DNA from: Ectopseudomonas chengduensis
GTDB lineage: Bacteria; Pseudomonadota; Gammaproteobacteria; Pseudomonadales; Pseudomonadaceae
Direction of reading: 5' to 3'
NCBI RefSeq assembly: GCF_015712065.1
Contig: NZ_JACFYZ010000014.1
Location: 1-64,000, forward strand
Length of the DNA: 64,000 bases
Shown here: positions 61,152-64,000 of the stretch, one piece after another
Layout of the letters: the number at the start of each line of letters is the position of its first letter
Numbering within the stretch: the first letter of the stretch is position 1
Position numbers and translations under genes: made by a program
Notes under the pieces: model-generated
The model's input: the letters and a program-made list of their open reading frames with translations, nothing else
Told to the model about the DNA's origin: nothing
The model's database searches: none

Positions 61152-64000
61152 TCAGTTCATCAGCCCAAGTATCTGGCGGACTTGAGCGCCGTTGCGCTGC
61201 AAGAAGACCATGAAATGGTCTTGACCAGGAGCACCCCAAGCGCGAGCCGCGATTTCCTCTTCAGTTAGCGCCAAGTGCAAGTTGACAGAGTTCTTGAGGG
61301 TAGTGCCCGCACTCTTCGAAGGCTCAGCCAGCCGCGTGGTACCCAGCCCCGGACTGGGCAATGACGGGGCAGGCACACCAGCCAGCCCACCAGTGCTATG
61401 CCCGATGCGGTAGGCATCGAGCGCTGCCAATCCGTGGGTATTGAGTGCGTTCAGGTGATCCAGCATGCCTGGCTGCGTCACTACAGACGCTCGCACCACG
61501 TACTCATAATCAGATAGCCAAGCAGGGATGCTGTCACTGGTGGTGGTGCCAGGGCCGCGCACGTGCCCGCCATCGGCGAAGCGCGAGGCCATAACAGATG
61601 ACATAAACCCGCCGCCACCCGCAGCAGCTCCAGCGCCGCCACCAGCGAACATGCTACCGAGCGAAAGCAGCGTGCCCAGCCAGCCACTGCCGCCACCAGC
61701 GCCGCCCTTGCTCCCTGCGGCGCCTGCCACGCCATTGGCAGCGGCCAGACTGATGGCGGCAGCCTCCAACGCTGCCGCACCAGCAATCAGCGTACTGCCA
61801 GCACCAGACAGCGCGACCGCCGAGGAAGTGACGGCAGCCGCGCCAGAGGTCAAGTCGGTGTTGCCACCCCCAACGCCACCGAACAGGCCCATAACGCTAC
61901 TGGTGAGGGACTGAGCCAGGTTCTGCGCTGCCATCTGGGTCAGGGCATCGAGCACGCTTTGTCCCAGCGCCGCCACCGCATCGCGCAAGGTCATGGTGCC
62001 CTGGGCCAGGCCGCTCAGTGCCTGGGTAAAGCCATCAGTGAGGCCATCTTTCAGCACCTTCTGTAGCTTGCTGGTAGTGGCCTCGACGCGCGCCATCTCA
62101 TCGTTGACCTGAGCCAGAACAGCCGCTGCCGCTTCGCCGATCGCTCCAGGCTGCTGCGCCATCTCGGCCAGCACCGGCCTGATCTTTTCAAGCTGGGCGT
62201 AGGTCTGGCGGTGAATATCCAGGATACGGTCACGCGCCTCAAGCTCGGTGATAACGCCAGAGTCCTGCTGTACGTTGATCGACTGTTCCTGGCGCTGCTG
62301 CTCGGCCAGCAGCCGGTCAATCTGGCGCTGCACTTCATCCAGGCGCAGCTTGGCCTCACCAACCGGGATCAGCTTATCGATCCAGGCCAGGCCGGCTTCG
62401 TTGCCAGCCTTCTCGAAGTCGGCCCGCATCGCGTCATACTTCACCCGCAACTCAAGCATACCTGCATCGACGCTACGTCCAGACGCGCGCAGGAACTCCG
62501 CCTCAAGGGCGACGTTCGCACGGACATTGGCGTCGGCCTGGCGCTGCACCTCGTTTGCGTCGATCAACGCCAGCGCAGCTTGTGCGCGATCAAGCATGGC
62601 GCCCGTCAGTGCCTTTTCGGCAAGCTCGTACTGGCGCACCTCGGCAGCGTTCAGGCCCAACGTGGCAGCCTGTCGCTCCAGCTGCTCGACGTACTTCTGT
62701 GCTTCCTTGGCCCGCTTCGCGTCGGCCTCGGTGTCCGTACCTGCGCCAAAGGTGACGCCACCGGCCTTGGCTTGCTCGCGCAGCGCGGCGATATCCTTCA
62801 GCCGCTGCTGCCGCGACGCCTCACGGGACTTGCGCTCTTCCTCGCGGCGCACACGATCAGCAGCCGCCGCGCCCAGGATCGCGTCACGCTCCTCCAGGAT
62901 CGTATTGATCGACGCATCGCGGACGCTGTTGATCTGCTCCAGGCGCGCCTGTAACTCCCGATCAGCGGCTTGACGACCAGCATCATCGAAGGCCGAGCGG
63001 ATCGCTTCGCCCGTGAAGGTGGCGTAAGCCACTGCCCGGTCGAACAGCGCGAGGATTTCGGTCGTAGCGAGCTGGACGGCGGAACGCAGGTTGACCGGTA
63101 GTTCTTTGAACGCCCTGGCCAGGAACTGCGCGGTATTCTCACCGCCTTCCGCCAGTGAGTCGAAGTCCAGCTCCAGCGACGCCACGTCGGCGCTGATCGC
63201 ATCGAACGTACCACCCCAGATTGACAGCATGTCCAAGGCGCCATCGGTCAGCGCGCCGCTATCCAGCCACTTGGCCACGTCCAGCAAGGCATCACCGAAG
63301 GACGCACTGGCGCCCGTCGCCGTGTTCAGTTCACCGATCACCCGCGTCAGGCTGTTGCCCAGCACCGTCATGGCCTGCGCGCCAGTGGTCTGGATTTTCG
63401 AGAACTGCTCATCCACCGCGCCGGACTGAGCCAGCAGCGCCTGCACCACGTTCTGCGCCGTCAGCTTGCCTTCCATGCCCAGCGCGCGCAGCTCACCCAC
63501 CGTCACGCCAAGGCCATCGGACAAGGTGCGAGCAAGGGCCGGCGCCTGCTCCAGCACCGAGTTCAGCTCTTCACCACGCAACGTGCCCGAGGCGAACGCC
63601 TGGCCCAACTGCACCAGGGCGGCGCTCGCGGCCTGCCCGGTGGTGCCACTGATGGCCAACGTCTTGTTGATCGTGTCCACCACCGCCTCAACGCCAGCAG
63701 CCGAAAGGTTCAACTGGTCGGCGTTCGTGGCAATGCGCTGGTACAGCTCGGCGGTTTCGCCAAGCGGCTGTCGGCCTTCCTGGGCAATGCGGAACACCGC
63801 ATCCTGAGCGTCAGCCAGCTCCTGGGCGTTGCGGGTGACCAAGGCCAAGCGGTTGCCGATAGTCGTATAGGCCTCGGCAGCCTGGGCAACCTCACGGACG
63901 GAAAAGGCAGCACCCAGCGCCACGCTCAAGTTGCGCAGCATGGCCGGTAGAGCGCTGATCTCGCGCCGAATCTTCTCAGCGCCGCTAGTGACATCGCCCA
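61152..64000 (-). CDS. Phage tail tape-measure protein, 5' part beyond window edge
   Basis: Sets tail length in long-tailed phages and is threaded through the tail tube. At least 949 codons are visible; the frame is still open at the right edge. The N-terminal part has the tape-measure domain (TNADQLNLSAAGVEAVVDTI, LGQAFASGTLRGEELNSVLE). Long charged helices occupy the middle (about 320-640). Alanine/glycine-rich hydrophobic segments (about 700-800) are followed by FADGGHVRGPGTTTSDSIPAWLSDYEYVV, seen in part, the usual C-terminal module. It is the only phage gene in view and is followed directly by host sequence instead of tail-tip genes. Confidence 0.9.
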   Translation of the reverse strand, partial: GDVTSGAEKIRREISALPAMLRNLSVALGAAFSVREVAQAAEAYTTIGNRLALVTRNAQELADAQDAVFRIAQEGRQPLGETAELYQRIATNADQLNLSAAGVEAVVDTINKTLAISGTTGQAASAALVQLGQAFASGTLRGEELNSVLEQAPALARTLSDGLGVTVGELRALGMEGKLTAQNVVQALLAQSGAVDEQFSKIQTTGAQAMTVLGNSLTRVIGELNTATGASASFGDALLDVAKWLDSGALTDGALDMLSIWGGTFDAISADVASLELDFDSLAEGGENTAQFLARAFKELPVNLRSAVQLATTEILALFDRAVAYATFTGEAIRSAFDDAGRQAADRELQARLEQINSVRDASINTILEERDAILGAAAADRVRREEERKSREASRQQRLKDIAALREQAKAGGVTFGAGTDTEADAKRAKEAQKYVEQLERQAATLGLNAAEVRQYELAEKALTGAMLDRAQAALALIDANEVQRQADANVRANVALEAEFLRASGRSVDAGMLELRVKYDAMRADFEKAGNEAGLAWIDKLIPVGEAKLRLDEVQRQIDRLLAEQQRQEQSINVQQDSGVITELEARDRILDIHRQTYAQLEKIRPVLAEMAQQPGAIGEAAAAVLAQVNDEMARVEATTSKLQKVLKDGLTDGFTQALSGLAQGTMTLRDAVAALGQSVLDALTQMAAQNLAQSLTSSVMGLFGGVGGGNTDLTSGAAAVTSSAVALSGAGSTLIAGAAALEAAAISLAAANGVAGAAGSKGGAGGGSGWLGTLLSLGSMFAGGGAGAAAGGGGFMSSVMASRFADGGHVRGPGTTTSDSIPAWLSDYEYVVRASVVTQPGMLDHLNALNTHGLAALDAYRIGHSTGGLAGVPAPSLPSPGLGTTRLAEPSKSAGTTLKNSVNLHLALTEEEIAARAWGAPGQDHFMVFLQRNGAQVRQILGLMN

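Overview
The window is GC-rich chromosomal DNA from a Pseudomonas. The protein sequences, the gene order and the small RNA rsmZ between fdxA and rpoS all point to the genus. The dispersed palindromic repeats suggest something close to the P. mendocina / P. alcaligenes / P. oleovorans group, but that species-level placement is inference. Most of the window is a conserved housekeeping backbone. The two ends, and a small pocket near 53.5-55.6 kb, are accessory. I found no rRNA, tRNA or CRISPR array.

Left end (1-3.0 kb): the right-hand end of an integrated element that has cut the native recA gene. Native recA (minus strand) keeps its LexA-box promoter and roughly its first 170 codons, then runs into foreign sequence at about 3017-3023. 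The element supplies a complete but divergent recA just downstream in the same orientation. Behind it lie an orphan DUF6088/AbiEi-like gene with a signal-peptide-like N-terminus and the 3' part of a CusS-type metal sensor kinase.

3.0-18.8 kb: pncC (CinA domain), a PAS-PAS chemoreceptor-like protein (BdlA-like), mutS and fdxA. Then come the Gac/Rsm small RNA rsmZ with its GacA upstream element, rpoS, nlpD, a DUF368 lipid-carrier transporter, pcm, surE, truD and ispF. A glutathione-dependent formaldehyde module (fghA, frmA, divergent lysR) and a small HPF/RaiA-like protein follow.

18.8-45 kb (almost all minus strand): ispD-ftsB, eno, kdsA, pyrG, tilS, accA and dnaE, then rnhB-lpxB-lpxA-fabZ-lpxD-ompH(skp)-bamA-rseP-ispC-cdsA-uppS-frr-pyrH-tsf-rpsB. 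This is the classic envelope biogenesis and translation supercluster: lipid A, outer-membrane assembly, isoprenoid and phospholipid synthesis, ribosome recycling, UMP kinase, EF-Ts and S2.

45-59 kb (mostly plus strand): map, glnD, dapC, an ArsC/Spx-like reductase, dapD and csdA-csdE. An accessory pocket follows (small membrane protein, MITE, DUF1456 protein, periplasmic binding protein). Then come tcdA, dapE, rlmA and a small conserved protein. dapC, dapD and dapE all serve the succinylase lysine/diaminopimelate pathway; csdA, csdE and tcdA form the CSD sulfur-transfer/ct6A set.

59-64 kb: an intergenic region packed with palindromic repeats, a cold-shock protein and an orphan DUF4340 protein. 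The phage tail tape-measure gene then runs off the right edge and marks one end of a prophage or remnant. Repeats of at least three palindromic families (GTAGCCCGGAT, GTAGGGTGCGC, GTAGGAGCGGC types) recur between genes.
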